In this document: positions 1 through 16,228 of the stretch, in pieces | Layout: the number at the start of each line of letters is the position of its first letter | Numbering within the stretch: position 1 is the first letter of the stretch | Assembly: GCF_913777145.1 (NCBI RefSeq) | Contig: NZ_CAJYPS010000013.1 | Span: forward strand, 1 to 64,000 | Direction of reading: 5' to 3' | Source: an uncultured Roseateles sp. | Lineage (GTDB): Bacteria > Pseudomonadota > Gammaproteobacteria > Burkholderiales > Burkholderiaceae_C | Length of the DNA: 64,000 bases | Program-made: the position numbers and the translations under genes | The notes under the pieces: model-generated | Told to the model about the DNA's origin: nothing | Databases searched by the model: none | What the model saw: only the letters and a program-made list of their open reading frames with translations

Positions 1-3395
<3,395 letters not shown>

Positions 3396-3487
3396 GGCTC
3401 GGTCGAAGAGCGGTCATATCAAAGGCTGCTTTTGCCATGAGCCTTTGCACCTCGGAGCACCGCGCCGGGATTCCGCCCCGGCGGGCG

Positions 3488-3525
3488 GGTAACTTTCTTC
3501 TGGTCGCGCCCAGAAGAAAGTCACC
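3488..3525. repeat. REP-like inverted repeat
   Basis: A 16-base left arm (3488-3503) pairs with 3510-3525 with a single mismatch across a 6-base loop. The arms carry the ACTTTCTTCTGG / CCAGAAGAAAGT core that recurs in intergenic repeats of many Burkholderiales. It lies about 95 bases after the uvrA stop and could also act as a transcript 3' end, although it has no T-run. Confidence 0.55.
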
Positions 3526-3800
3526 AAAGAAGATGCGCTGAACCGCACCGCGCTCGGGGCCTGCATCGCGGTCCACCAATTCAACGGGCGCTCGCCGCGT
3601 GCGCAGAAGCGAGCCGCTGCGCTCTCGTGGTGGACTTGTCACCACCCGGCGAACTCGGCCCTGTGCGCCGTCCGACGCGCGGCTGCACGCCGTGCTCATG
3701 AGCAGATGCCAATGCAGCGCCGCCCGGGCGGCGCGGTCCTGGGCTTTGTATACCCCGGGCCAAACCCGCCGTGACGAATGGTCCCCACTCCCGCCCTTCC

Positions 3801-3806
3801 TAGAAT
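3801..3806 (+). promoter_or_regulatory. Possible -10 element of the S9 peptidase gene
   Basis: TAGAAT sits 41 bases upstream of the chosen start in otherwise GC-rich sequence. No good -35 is visible at the expected spacing, so this is weak. Confidence 0.3.
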
Positions 3807-3835
3807 TCGCCGCCCCCACCCCGGGGCCCATATTC

Positions 3836-3840
3836 AGGAG
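3836..3840 (+). promoter_or_regulatory. Ribosome binding site that fixes a TTG start
   Basis: AGGAG lies six bases before TTG at 3847. This places the start there rather than at the ATG at 3778, and the resulting N-terminus is a clean signal peptide. Confidence 0.7.
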
Positions 3841-3846
3841 ATCCCC

Positions 3847-6528
3847 TTGAAGCTCGCCACCTTCGCGGCCCTGGGCAGCCTGGCCTTGTGCCTGACGCTG
3901 ACCTCGGTCACGCCGCTGCAGGCCCAGACCGCCGCCGCCCAGCCCACCCCCTCGCTGGAACAGATCTTCCGCGCCCAGCCCTACCGCGCGGTCGATGCCA
4001 AGGGCGCCACCTTCAGCCGCAGCGGCCGCTACCTGGCCTATCTGTGGAATCCGCTGGGTGAGCCGGGCACCGATCTCTATGTGCACGACAGCAAGACCGG
4101 CAAGACCCTGCGCATCACCTCGCCCCAGGTGATGGCCGCCTTCGAGGCGCCGGAGGACCTGGAGCGCTTCGGCAAGAAGCTCAAGCAGCGCGATGCCGAA
4201 CTGGCCGAGCAGCAGGCCCAGGCCGTGGCCCAGCAGGCCTATCTGCGCGGCGAGAAGGTGGACCTCGCGCAGTGGGAGACCGCCGCACTGGAGGCCGTGA
4301 AGAAGGAACTGGCCGAGAAGAAGGCCAAGGACGACGCGCAGAAGGCGGCCGACAAGGCCGAGGCCGACGCCGAGAAGCAGGCCATGGCCGCGCTGGCCGC
4401 CCAGCGCGCCGGCAAGCCCGCACCGGCTGCTGCACCGGCCGCCGCTTCCGCACCGGCCGCTGCGGCGTCCAGCGCCGACAAGGAAAGGGAAATCTGGGAG
4501 CTGCGCGACGAGCTGAAGAACAAGCAGGCGCGCGAGAAGCTCAAGGCCGGCGACCTCTACCCGGGCGTGGCCCAGGTGGTGTGGGCGCGCAAGGCCGATG
4601 AACTCATCTTCCAGTACCGCGGCGGCCTCTACCGCTGGAAGGCCGGCGACACCGCGCCCACCGCGCTGCTGGCCACCCAGCGCCAGCTGCGCATCGTGGC
4701 CTACACGCCGGATGACGCGGGCTTTGTCTACATGGACGAGACCCGTGTGCTGCGCAGCCGCTTCGCGCAGGGCGGCATCCAGGTGATCAACCGCGAGCTG
4801 GTGATCTCCGACGACGAGCCCAAGAAGTACCGCATCGACCAGACCGCGATCAGCGAGGACGGGCGCTGGATGTCGCTGCTGGCGCGCGCCCCGCTGGTGC
4901 CGGCCGGCCCGGACGGCAAGCCCGGCACGCAGCCGCCCGGCCGCCAGGTCGAGATCATGAACTACAGCGAGCGCTGGGCCACCGCCAAGAAGGTGGACCG
5001 CGAGGTGTCGGACGACAAGCGCCGCGAGAAGCCGCTGGCCCTCTACATACGCGCGGTGCCCGCCGCCGGCGAGGTGCCGCACAAGCAGCCCGCGCCGGTG
5101 TTCACCAACGGCGGTGGCGACGTGTGGTTCGAGATGAGCGACGTGGCGTGGGCGCGCGACGGCAGTCGCTATGCCTTCGCGACCTGGGAGCGCGAGAAGG
5201 AGCTGCTGCGCGTCTACATCGGCAAGGCGGACGAGAACGCCAAGCCCGAGCTGGTGCTGGAGCGCCGCGGCGACGTGGGTCACGAGGTGGTCAACGTGAT
5301 GCAGCCCGAGTTCACGCCCGACGGCAAGACCCTGGTGCTCGCGCTGGACGAGGCCGGCTGGCGCCAGCCCTATGCGCTTGACGTGGCGACCAAGGCGCTG
5401 CGCCCGCTGCTCAAGGGCGAGTTCGAGGCGCATGACGTGGTCGGCTTCACGCCCGACAGCCGCAGCTTCTTTGTGCTGGCCAATGCGGGCGACACGGCGG
5501 CTATGAACCTCTTCAAGGTGGACATGGCCAGCGGCGCGATGAAGGCCGTGGGCGCACCGGGCGAGTACCACCGCTCGGCCGTGGTGTCCTACGACGGCCG
5601 CTGGGCCAGCGCGAACGCGGGCAACTGGGCGCAGCGCCCCGAGCTCAAGCTGTTCAGCACCGAGGGCGCGGCCAAGCCGGCCACGCTGACCGACAGCACC
5701 GACAAGGCCTGGGCCGCGGTCGACGTGCTGCGCCCCGAGCGCTTCCACTACAGCAACCGCCATGGCGACCGCATCGAGGGCTATGTGTTCAAGCCCGCCG
5801 GCTGGAGGGCCAGCGACCGTCGCCCGGCCGTGGTCTATGTGTATGGCGGCCCGCTGAACGACCGCCACATCGTCGAGGTCGACAGCTTCCAGAACACCGC
5901 CTACCTGTTCGGCATGTACATGGCCGCCAAGTACGGCTACGTGATGGTGGCCGTGGACCCGCGTGGCCACAGCAACTACGGCCGCAAGTTCTCGGACGCG
6001 AACTGGGAGCAGGCCGGCGAGCCGCAGGCGCAAGACCTGGAAGACCTGGTCAAGCTGCTGCCCGCGCAGTTCGGTGTCGATACCCAGCGCATAGGCCTGA
6101 ACGGCTGGAGCTTCGGCGGCTTCCAGACTCAGTACACCATGTACACCAAGCCCGAGCTGTTCGCCGCCGGCATCGCCGGCGCCGGCCCGACCGAATGGGA
6201 GAACTACAACAGCTGGTACAGCGGCCGCACCATAGGCAAGACCGAGCGCAGCAAGCCCAATCTGCGCAAGTACTCGCTGCTGCCGCTGGCCAAGGGCCTG
6301 AAGAAACCGCTGATGCTGGTGCACGGCATGCAGGACCCGAATGTGCTGTACCAGGACACGGTCAATGTCTACCGCGCGCTGCTGGAGTCGGGCAAGGCGC
6401 CGCTGGTCGAGCTCTTCCTGGACCCGGACGGCGTGCATGCGCTGGGCGGCGTCGTGAAGCCGGCCGCCTGGCACCGCAAGTACGAGGCCTTCTGGCTGCA
6501 GCATCTGGGCCGCGCCAGCCAGCCCTGA
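3847..6528 (+). CDS. Exported S9-family (prolyl oligopeptidase/DPP-IV type) serine peptidase
   Basis: The 893-aa product starts at TTG, set by AGGAG six bases upstream. Residues 1 to about 27 form a signal peptide ending near LQAQ, so the enzyme is probably periplasmic. A beta-propeller-like region follows, interrupted at about 110-230 by a Lys/Ala-rich, partly coiled and low-complexity insert. The C-terminal alpha/beta-hydrolase domain carries the nucleophile motif GWSFGG (Ser755), Asp830 in GMQDPNV and His864 in DGVHALGG, a complete Ser-Asp-His triad. Family members cleave short peptides after proline or release N-blocked residues; the exact specificity cannot be read from sequence. The gene stands alone between a spacer and the signalling genes. 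The charged insert is unusual for S9 enzymes. Confidence 0.88.
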   Translation: MKLATFAALGSLALCLTLTSVTPLQAQTAAAQPTPSLEQIFRAQPYRAVDAKGATFSRSGRYLAYLWNPLGEPGTDLYVHDSKTGKTLRITSPQVMAAFEAPEDLERFGKKLKQRDAELAEQQAQAVAQQAYLRGEKVDLAQWETAALEAVKKELAEKKAKDDAQKAADKAEADAEKQAMAALAAQRAGKPAPAAAPAAASAPAAAASSADKEREIWELRDELKNKQAREKLKAGDLYPGVAQVVWARKADELIFQYRGGLYRWKAGDTAPTALLATQRQLRIVAYTPDDAGFVYMDETRVLRSRFAQGGIQVINRELVISDDEPKKYRIDQTAISEDGRWMSLLARAPLVPAGPDGKPGTQPPGRQVEIMNYSERWATAKKVDREVSDDKRREKPLALYIRAVPAAGEVPHKQPAPVFTNGGGDVWFEMSDVAWARDGSRYAFATWEREKELLRVYIGKADENAKPELVLERRGDVGHEVVNVMQPEFTPDGKTLVLALDEAGWRQPYALDVATKALRPLLKGEFEAHDVVGFTPDSRSFFVLANAGDTAAMNLFKVDMASGAMKAVGAPGEYHRSAVVSYDGRWASANAGNWAQRPELKLFSTEGAAKPATLTDSTDKAWAAVDVLRPERFHYSNRHGDRIEGYVFKPAGWRASDRRPAVVYVYGGPLNDRHIVEVDSFQNTAYLFGMYMAAKYGYVMVAVDPRGHSNYGRKFSDANWEQAGEPQAQDLEDLVKLLPAQFGVDTQRIGLNGWSFGGFQTQYTMYTKPELFAAGIAGAGPTEWENYNSWYSGRTIGKTERSKPNLRKYSLLPLAKGLKKPLMLVHGMQDPNVLYQDTVNVYRALLESGKAPLVELFLDPDGVHALGGVVKPAAWHRKYEAFWLQHLGRASQP

Positions 6529-6536
6529 GACCGCAA

Positions 6537-6561
6537 GGCCTGGCACCCACCGGGCCAGGCC
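6537..6561 (+). terminator. Hairpin after the peptidase gene
   Basis: GGCCTGGC (6537-6544) pairs perfectly with GCCAGGCC (6554-6561) starting nine bases after the stop. There is no T-run, so termination is only a possibility. Confidence 0.3.
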
Positions 6562-6600
6562 CCGGTCACCGCGGGGCGCGCAGGCCCTAAGCTTGCATCC

Positions 6601-8934
6601 ATGGTGACCGAGACTTCTTCCTTGCCCCCGCCGGCGCTGCCCGCGTTGCCCGAGGGCGCACTGCATCAGCTGCTGGCCCTGGCGGCCCTGGCCTGCGAGG
6701 CGCCGAGTGCGCGGCTGGGCCTGCTGCAGGGAGAGCGGCAATACCTGCTGGGCGGTGCGGCGCCGCTCGAGCTGCCGCGCGCACTCAGCCCCTGCGCGGC
6801 TGGCGAGGGCCGGCTGATCGAGCGGCCGGATCTGCGCGAGGACTTGCGCTTCGCCGCCCACCCCGACCTGCAGACCCGGCCGCCACTGTGCTTCTACGCC
6901 AGCGCGCCGCTGCCCGGCGCTGATGGCGGCGACCTGCGCTACACGCTGGTCGTGCAGGACCACCGCCCGCGCACCCTGGCGCCCGCGCAGCGCGAGGCGC
7001 TGCAGCGCCTGGCCGCGCTGGCGGCCGAGCTGCTGGCGCTGCAGGCCGAGCGCGATCAGGCCGCCCAGCGCTTTTGCGTGCTGGCCGACCAGGCGCCGCT
7101 GGGCGTCTATCACACCGATGCGCAGGGCAGCAGCCTGCACACCAACCGCGCCTGGCAGCGCCTCTACGGTCTGGACGGTGTGCAGAGCCTGGGCCGGGGC
7201 TGGTCCGGCACGCTGCATCCCGAGGATGCCGACGAGGTGCTGCGCCGCTGGCAGGCCGCGGCCGACGCGGCCCAGCCCTTCGAGATGAGCTACCGCATCC
7301 GTCGCGCCGCCACCGGCGGCGAGCAGATCCGCCAGGTGCGTTCGCGCGCCCAGCCGCTGCTGGCGCCCGACGGCCGGTTGCGCGGCTATGTGGGCCTGGT
7401 GGAGGACCTGACCGAGGGCCTGGCGGCCGAGCGTGCGCTGCGCGACAGCCGCGAGCTGCTGGACCGCACGGGCCGGGTCGCCGGCATCGGCGGCTGGAGC
7501 CTGGATCTGCGCAGCCAGGAGCTGGTGTGGAGCGACCAGACCTGTCGCATCCACGACCTTGAGCCCGGCCATAGACCCTCGCTGGACGAGGCGCTGGCCT
7601 ACTACAAGCCCGAGGCCCGCGAGCTCATCCAGGCCGCGGTACGCCAGGGCATGGCCGTGGGCCAGCCCTGGAGCCTGGAGCTGCCGCTGGTCACCGCGTC
7701 CGGCCGCGAGATCTGGGTGCTGGCCCAGGGCCAGGCGGACTGGGAGCATGGTCGGCCCGTGCGCCTGGTGGGCGCCATCCAGGACGTCACGGCCCACCAC
7801 CGGGCGGCCGTGGAGCTGGAGCTCAGCCGCGAGCGCCTGCGCCGGCTCTACGAAGCGACGCCGGCGCTGATGCATTCGGTGGACCGCGACGGCCGCGTGC
7901 TGAACGTGTCCAACCGCTGGCTGGAGCGCCTGGGCTACCAGCGTCAGCAGGTCATGGGCCGGCCGCTGGACGCTTTCATGACGCCCGCGTCGGCGCGCCA
8001 GGTGCGCGAGGTCTACCGGCCGCGGCTGTGGCGCGACGGCTCCATCTATGACTGCCCGGTGCAGCTGGTCTGCGCCAACGGCGGCCTGCGCGACATGCTG
8101 GTGTCGGCCGTCATCGACCCCGGCAGCGAGGGCATGCCGGCGCGCGCGCTGTCGCTGATGGACGACATCACCGACGACCTGCGCCAGCGCGCCGAGCTGG
8201 CCCAGGAGCAGCAGCTGCGCCGTCAGCTGGAACGCCACGCGGAGGAGCTGGACCAGCTGCTGCGCGAGCGCTCGGAGATGTTGGACGTGCTGGCCCATGA
8301 GGTGCGCCAGCCGCTGAACAACGCCAGCGCCGCGCTGCAGAGCGCAGCCGCCAACCTGGCCGGGCGCGGCGAGCGCCAGGCGCAGGACCGCCTGACCCGC
8401 GCCCAGGCCGTGCTGGGCCAGGTGCTGGCGGGCGTGGACAACACGCTGGCCGCGGCCTCGCTGTTGGCCGGCGGCGGGCGCGTGGCGTTGCAGGACACCG
8501 ACATCGACACGCTGATCGCGGTCAGCATCGCCGACCTGGCGCGCGACCAGCGCGACCGCGTCGTCGTCAAGCGCCACACGCCCACCCGCACGGCGCTGAT
8601 GGACATGAGCCTGATGCGGCTGGCGCTGCGCAATCTGCTGGCCAATGCGTTGCGCTACTCGCCCGGCATCAGCCCGGTGGTGCTGCACGTGATGGACCTG
8701 GACGAGCCGCTGGCGCTGCGCTTCGAGGTGGCGGACGCCGGCCGCGGCATCCCGACCGAGCTGCTGCCGCGCCTGTTCACCCGCGGTGCGCGCGGCGCCG
8801 GGCCCGAGTCCACCCACGGCCTGGGTCTCTACATCGTTCGGCGCGTGATGGAGCTGCATGGCGGCGCCGCCGAGCTGGTGCGTACCGGCCCGCTGGGCAC
8901 CGTGATGCGGCTGACGCTGCCGCTGGCCGGCTGA
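6601..8934 (+). CDS. Cytosolic multi-PAS sensor histidine kinase
   Basis: The 777-aa protein has no membrane segment. An N-terminal GAF-like region (about 15-150) is followed by three PAS domains (about 155-275, 280-400 and 405-530). The kinase core has an H-box with His566 in [12 protein letters not shown] and an HATPase domain with DAGRGIP (G1) and HGLGLYIVRR (G2). It should autophosphorylate in response to a cytosolic signal such as redox, gas or a small ligand. It carries no receiver, so the phosphate must go to a separate protein. The start at 6601 lies just after TAAGCT, a possible -10, and no ribosome binding site is evident. It is the first gene of the signalling island. Confidence 0.88.
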   Translation: MVTETSSLPPPALPALPEGALHQLLALAALACEAPSARLGLLQGERQYLLGGAAPLELPRALSPCAAGEGRLIERPDLREDLRFAAHPDLQTRPPLCFYASAPLPGADGGDLRYTLVVQDHRPRTLAPAQREALQRLAALAAELLALQAERDQAAQRFCVLADQAPLGVYHTDAQGSSLHTNRAWQRLYGLDGVQSLGRGWSGTLHPEDADEVLRRWQAAADAAQPFEMSYRIRRAATGGEQIRQVRSRAQPLLAPDGRLRGYVGLVEDLTEGLAAERALRDSRELLDRTGRVAGIGGWSLDLRSQELVWSDQTCRIHDLEPGHRPSLDEALAYYKPEARELIQAAVRQGMAVGQPWSLELPLVTASGREIWVLAQGQADWEHGRPVRLVGAIQDVTAHHRAAVELELSRERLRRLYEATPALMHSVDRDGRVLNVSNRWLERLGYQRQQVMGRPLDAFMTPASARQVREVYRPRLWRDGSIYDCPVQLVCANGGLRDMLVSAVIDPGSEGMPARALSLMDDITDDLRQRAELAQEQQLRRQLERHAEELDQLLRERSEMLDVLAHEVRQPLNNASAALQSAAANLAGRGERQAQDRLTRAQAVLGQVLAGVDNTLAAASLLAGGGRVALQDTDIDTLIAVSIADLARDQRDRVVVKRHTPTRTALMDMSLMRLALRNLLANALRYSPGISPVVLHVMDLDEPLALRFEVADAGRGIPTELLPRLFTRGARGAGPESTHGLGLYIVRRVMELHGGAAELVRTGPLGTVMRLTLPLAG

Positions 8935-9048
8935 GAACGCTGCCCTGCGCCGCGTCCCCCGCAGGAGGGGCAAGACCTGGGCCGCCCGCCGCGGCCAGGG
9001 CCTAGACTCGCGCTGCCTCAGCTCAGCCCCCGCGTCCGGGGCGTCGCG

Positions 9049-12492
<3,444 letters not shown>

Positions 12493-14712
12493 ATGCAAGG
12501 GAACACCCACCACGAGGCCAGCCTCGACGACGCCCGCCATCTGCAGGAGCTGCGCTTCGAGATCCTGGCGCGCAACATGCACAGCGGCATGTTCTTCGGC
12601 CTGGCCGGCCTGCTGCTGCTGGCCTCGGCGCTGTCGCTGCAGGGCGGGCTGCGCTGGCGGCTGTTCCTGCCCTGGGCCGGCTTCATCACCGCCTGGGTGC
12701 TGTTCTATGTGCTGGTGCTGGCGCGGCGGCGCCTGCATTGGCAGGCCCAGGGCCGGCTGGACCGCTGGAATCTCGAGCTGCTGGCCTATGGCGTGGTGCT
12801 GGGCGGGGCCTGGGGGCTGGCGGGCGTGCTCTTCTATGCGCCCGACGTGACCCGGCTTGCGGTGCTGGTGGTGCTGCAGGTGGTGATGATGCTCAGCGTG
12901 GGGCCGGGGGCGGCGGTCTGCCTGGCCCATGTCTATGCCTTCCTGCTGCCGTTCTCGCTGCCGCTGCTGGTGCGCGGCCTGATGGAGGGCAGCTCGCTGG
13001 CGCTGACGCTGAGCTTCACCGTGCTGCTGATGCTGGGCTGCACGCTGGGCTATGCCCATGTGTTCGCGAAGGCGCTGCTGCAGTCCATGCGCATGCGCTT
13101 CGAGAACCGCCGCCTCAACGAGGCGCTGACCGAGCAGCGCGTGCGCGAGCGCACCGCCGTGCTGGAGGCGGCCAGCGCACACAAGTCGGCCTTTCTGGCC
13201 ACCGTGAGCCACGAGATCCGCACGCCGATGAACGCCATCATCGGCATGAGTGGCCTGCTGCTGGACACGCCGCTGAATGCGGAGCAGCGCGACTACGCCA
13301 CCACCATACGCGACAGCGGCGAAACCCTGCTGACCATCATCAACGACATCCTGGACTTCTCCAAGATCGAGGCCGGCCGCATGGATGTGGAGCAGCATCC
13401 CTTCGACCTGCGCGACTGCGTGGAGTCGGCGCTGGACCTGGTGGCGCCGCGGGCAGCGGACAAGCACCTGGACCTGGCCTACGAGCCCGAGACCGGTGAC
13501 GCGGGTGAGCTGCCGGCCACGCTGATGGGCGACGTGACCCGGCTGCGCCAGGTCTTGCTCAACCTGCTGTCCAACGCAGTCAAGTTCACCGAGCGCGGCG
13601 AGGTGGTGGTCAGTGTGCGCCAGGAGGGCGAGCAGCTGCACTTCACGGTGCGCGACACCGGCATAGGCCTCACGCCCGAGGGCCTGGCGCGGCTGTTCCA
13701 GAGCTTCAGCCAGGCGGACAGCTCCACCACGCGCAAGTACGGTGGCACCGGCCTGGGTCTGGCCATCAGCAAGAAGCTGGTGGAGCTGATGGGCGGGCGC
13801 ATGTGGGCCGAGAGCGACGGTCCGGGGCAGGGCAGCCGCTTCCACTTCACGCTGCCGCTGCACACCGCGCCGGTGCTGCCCAGCCCGCGCCGCGAGATCA
13901 TGGGCATGCAGCCGGCGCTCAAGGGCCAGCGCATGCTGGTGGTGGACGACAACGCGACCAACCGCCGCATCCTGGCGCTGCAGGCGGCCAAGTGGGGCAT
14001 GGTGGTGCGCGACACGGAGTCGCCGCTGGAGGCGCTGCAGCTGGTGCTGTCCGAGCCCTTCGACCTCGCCATCGTGGACATGCACATGCCGGGCATGGAT
14101 GGGGTCACGCTGGCGCAGCGGCTGCGCGATCTGCGGCCGCAGCTGCCGCGCGTGCTGTTCACCTCGCTGGGCCGGCGCGAGACCTCGCCCGAGCTGTTCG
14201 CCGCGGTGATGATGAAGCCGCTGCGCCAGAGCCAGCTGTTCGACACGCTGGTGACCGTGCTGCACGAGGAAGAGGCCACGCCCGCGCCGGTCGCGCCCGT
14301 GGCCCCGCCGCGCCTGGACGCCGGCCTGGCCGAGCGCCACCCGCTGCGCATTCTGGTGGCCGAGGACAACGTGGTGAACCAGAAGCTGGCGGTGCGCCTG
14401 CTGGGCCAGATGGGCTACCGCATCGACCTGGCCGCCAATGGCGTGGAGGCGGTGGAGGGCGTGCTGCGCCAGACCTACGACCTGGTGCTGATGGATGTGC
14501 AGATGCCCGAGATGGACGGTCTGGAGGCGACCCGGCAGATCCTCGCCCGCCTGGGCACGCAGCGGCCGCGCATCGTCGCGATGACCGCCAACGCGATGCA
14601 GGGCGACCGCGAGGCCTGCCTGGCCGCCGGCATGGACGACTACATCACCAAGCCCATACGCGTGGAGGCCCTGGCCCAGGTGCTGTGCGACACCGCGGGG
14701 CGGCCGCCATGA
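12493..14712 (+). CDS. Membrane hybrid histidine kinase with two receivers
   Basis: The 739-aa protein has about six hydrophobic segments in residues 32-200 forming a membrane sensor, a short coil, His240 in [15 protein letters not shown], an ATPase domain, then two receivers. Receiver 1 has Asp529 ([11 protein letters not shown]). Receiver 2 has Asp668 ([11 protein letters not shown]). The kinase core and last receiver are very similar to those of the preceding kinase, suggesting duplication of that unit and attachment of a different sensor. GGAGG at 12484-12488 inside the end of the upstream gene serves as ribosome binding site. The layout is that of BarA/LuxQ-type phosphorelay kinases. Confidence 0.9.
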   Translation: MQGNTHHEASLDDARHLQELRFEILARNMHSGMFFGLAGLLLLASALSLQGGLRWRLFLPWAGFITAWVLFYVLVLARRRLHWQAQGRLDRWNLELLAYGVVLGGAWGLAGVLFYAPDVTRLAVLVVLQVVMMLSVGPGAAVCLAHVYAFLLPFSLPLLVRGLMEGSSLALTLSFTVLLMLGCTLGYAHVFAKALLQSMRMRFENRRLNEALTEQRVRERTAVLEAASAHKSAFLATVSHEIRTPMNAIIGMSGLLLDTPLNAEQRDYATTIRDSGETLLTIINDILDFSKIEAGRMDVEQHPFDLRDCVESALDLVAPRAADKHLDLAYEPETGDAGELPATLMGDVTRLRQVLLNLLSNAVKFTERGEVVVSVRQEGEQLHFTVRDTGIGLTPEGLARLFQSFSQADSSTTRKYGGTGLGLAISKKLVELMGGRMWAESDGPGQGSRFHFTLPLHTAPVLPSPRREIMGMQPALKGQRMLVVDDNATNRRILALQAAKWGMVVRDTESPLEALQLVLSEPFDLAIVDMHMPGMDGVTLAQRLRDLRPQLPRVLFTSLGRRETSPELFAAVMMKPLRQSQLFDTLVTVLHEEEATPAPVAPVAPPRLDAGLAERHPLRILVAEDNVVNQKLAVRLLGQMGYRIDLAANGVEAVEGVLRQTYDLVLMDVQMPEMDGLEATRQILARLGTQRPRIVAMTANAMQGDREACLAAGMDDYITKPIRVEALAQVLCDTAGRPP

Positions 14713-14817
14713 GCCTGCGCCGCGTGGTGAAAGATGCCGGGTGGGCGCGCGGCCTGTGCCGCCGCCCCTACGATGGGCGCCCGCGGGCCGCGGGATGCCA
14801 GCCTCAGGAGATGTGCG

Positions 14818-15165
14818 ATGCCGTCTGCCGCCATTGACGCCCAGGTGTTTGCCGAACTGCAGGAGACCACCGGGGCCGACTTCGTCGTCGAGCTGGTCGA
14901 CTCCTTTCTGGAGGACGCGCCGCAAGGCCTGGCCGGCCTGCGCGCCGCGATCGCCACGGGCGATGCGGATGCCTTCCGGCGCCAGGCGCACTCGCTGAAA
15001 TCCAATGGCGTGACCTTCGGCGCCACCGCGTTCGCGGATGCGGCACGGGCGCTGGAGCACACGCCGCTGGCCGAGCTGGGCGACGGCGCCGCGGCGCGGG
15101 TGGCCGAGCTGGCCACGCTGTTCGACGCGGCGGCCGCCGAGCTGCGCAGGTTGCGCCATGCGTGA
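14818..15165 (+). CDS. Histidine phosphotransfer (Hpt) protein
   Basis: The 115-aa protein is an all-helical Hpt domain with phospho-acceptor His58 in AHSLKSN. AGGAG at 14806-14810, seven bases before ATG 14818, chooses this start over the upstream in-frame ATG at 14734. A free Hpt next to hybrid kinases is the expected shuttle from their receivers to a response regulator. Its last eight bases overlap the start of the receiver-cyclase gene, making that protein the most likely recipient. Confidence 0.87.
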   Translation: MPSAAIDAQVFAELQETTGADFVVELVDSFLEDAPQGLAGLRAAIATGDADAFRRQAHSLKSNGVTFGATAFADAARALEHTPLAELGDGAAARVAELATLFDAAAAELRRLRHA

Positions 15166-16228
15166 CCGCCGCGCCAAGTCGGCCCGCGTGCTGCTGGTCG
15201 AGGACAACCGCGTGAACCGGCTGCTGCTGGCGCGCAATGTGGAGCTGCTGGGCCACCAGGTCGAGATGGTGGAGGACGGCCTGGCCGCGCTGGCGCGGCT
15301 GCAGCAGGCCGCGTTCGACCTGCTGCTGATGGACATCGAGATGCCCGGCATGAACGGCATCGAGCTGCTGGAGCGGCTGCGCGCCCACCCGGAGCTGCGC
15401 GAGCTGCCGGTCATCGTGACCTCGGCGCTGGAGGGCGTGGACAGCGTGGTGCGCTGCGTGGAGCTGGGCGCCGAGGACTACCTGCACAAGCCGGTCAACC
15501 TGGTGCTGCTGAAGGCCCGCATCAATGCCAGCCTGGAGCGCAAGCGCCTGCGCGACCAGCAGCGCGAGCTGGTGCGACGCTTCGCAACCAGCGAGGTCGC
15601 GCAGAACCTGGAGGCCGAGGGCTTTGCGCTGGGCGGCCGCAAGGTGCAGGCCACCGTGATGTTCTGCGACATCCGCGGCTTCACGACGCTGGTGGAGTCT
15701 CAGCCGCCCGAGGACATCATCGAGCTGCTCAACACCTACTACACGCTGATGTTCGCAGCCATCAGCGGCCATGGCGGTGTGGTCAACCAGATGATTGGCG
15801 ACGGGCTGATGGCGCTGTTCGGCGCGCCTCAGCCGCTGGAGCAGCCCGGGCGCTGCGCGGTCAACGCGGCGGCCGAGATGGTGGAGATGGTGGCGCAGTT
15901 CAGCGCCGAGCAGCGCGCGCTGGGGCGGCCCGAGATCCGCATCGGCGTGGGCATCGCCAGCGGCGACGTGGTGGCCGGCTACACCGGCACGCGCCAGCGC
16001 GCGACCTACACCTGCATAGGCGACACGGTGAATGTGGCCGCTCGGCTGGAGGCCCACACCAAGCTGGCCGGCCGCGCGGTGCTGCTGGACGCCGCCACGC
16101 GGGCGCAGCTGGACGACGGCGTGGTCTGCGAGCCGCTGGGTCCGGTGCAGTTCAAGGGCAAGAGCTGCGAGGTGGCGGTGTTCGCGCTGGTCTCCGGCGC
16201 CGACGCCGACGCGGGGCCGGCGGCATGA
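15158..16228 (+). CDS. Response regulator with class III nucleotide cyclase output
   Basis: The 356-aa protein has a receiver domain (1-120; acidic pair Glu15/Asp16, phospho-acceptor Asp59, Lys111), a helical linker (120-160) and a class III cyclase domain (160-345). The cyclase keeps both metal Asp residues (Asp171 in MFCDIRGF and Asp215 in GDGLMALFG) and the NVAAR segment carrying the transition-state Asn and Arg. At the site where Lys often contacts adenine there is Gln211, and the partner position is Thr (YTCIGD), a pattern shared with a large bacterial subgroup. It likely makes cAMP, though the nucleotide is not certain. The start overlaps the Hpt gene by 8 bases and the end overlaps the patatin gene by ATGA. 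Confidence 0.88.
   Translation: MRDRRAKSARVLLVEDNRVNRLLLARNVELLGHQVEMVEDGLAALARLQQAAFDLLLMDIEMPGMNGIELLERLRAHPELRELPVIVTSALEGVDSVVRCVELGAEDYLHKPVNLVLLKARINASLERKRLRDQQRELVRRFATSEVAQNLEAEGFALGGRKVQATVMFCDIRGFTTLVESQPPEDIIELLNTYYTLMFAAISGHGGVVNQMIGDGLMALFGAPQPLEQPGRCAVNAAAEMVEMVAQFSAEQRALGRPEIRIGVGIASGDVVAGYTGTRQRATYTCIGDTVNVAARLEAHTKLAGRAVLLDAATRAQLDDGVVCEPLGPVQFKGKSCEVAVFALVSGADADAGPAA

Larger units (their letters stand above)
3396..3846. other. 451-base non-coding spacer with dispersed-repeat-like sequence
   Basis: No convincing gene lies between uvrA and the S9 peptidase. The left part carries a strong imperfect inverted repeat (3488-3525), and the flanking text from about 3420 to 3760 resembles the noncoding repeats scattered through Burkholderiales genomes. 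The right end carries a possible promoter and the ribosome binding site of the peptidase gene. A short plus-strand open frame at 3599-3850 has no recognisable family and no ribosome binding site, so it is not called. Confidence 0.5.

Noticed and set aside
3396..3846. Insertion-sequence remnant.
   Set aside because: No transposase fragments or terminal repeats with target duplications were seen; only REP-like sequence.
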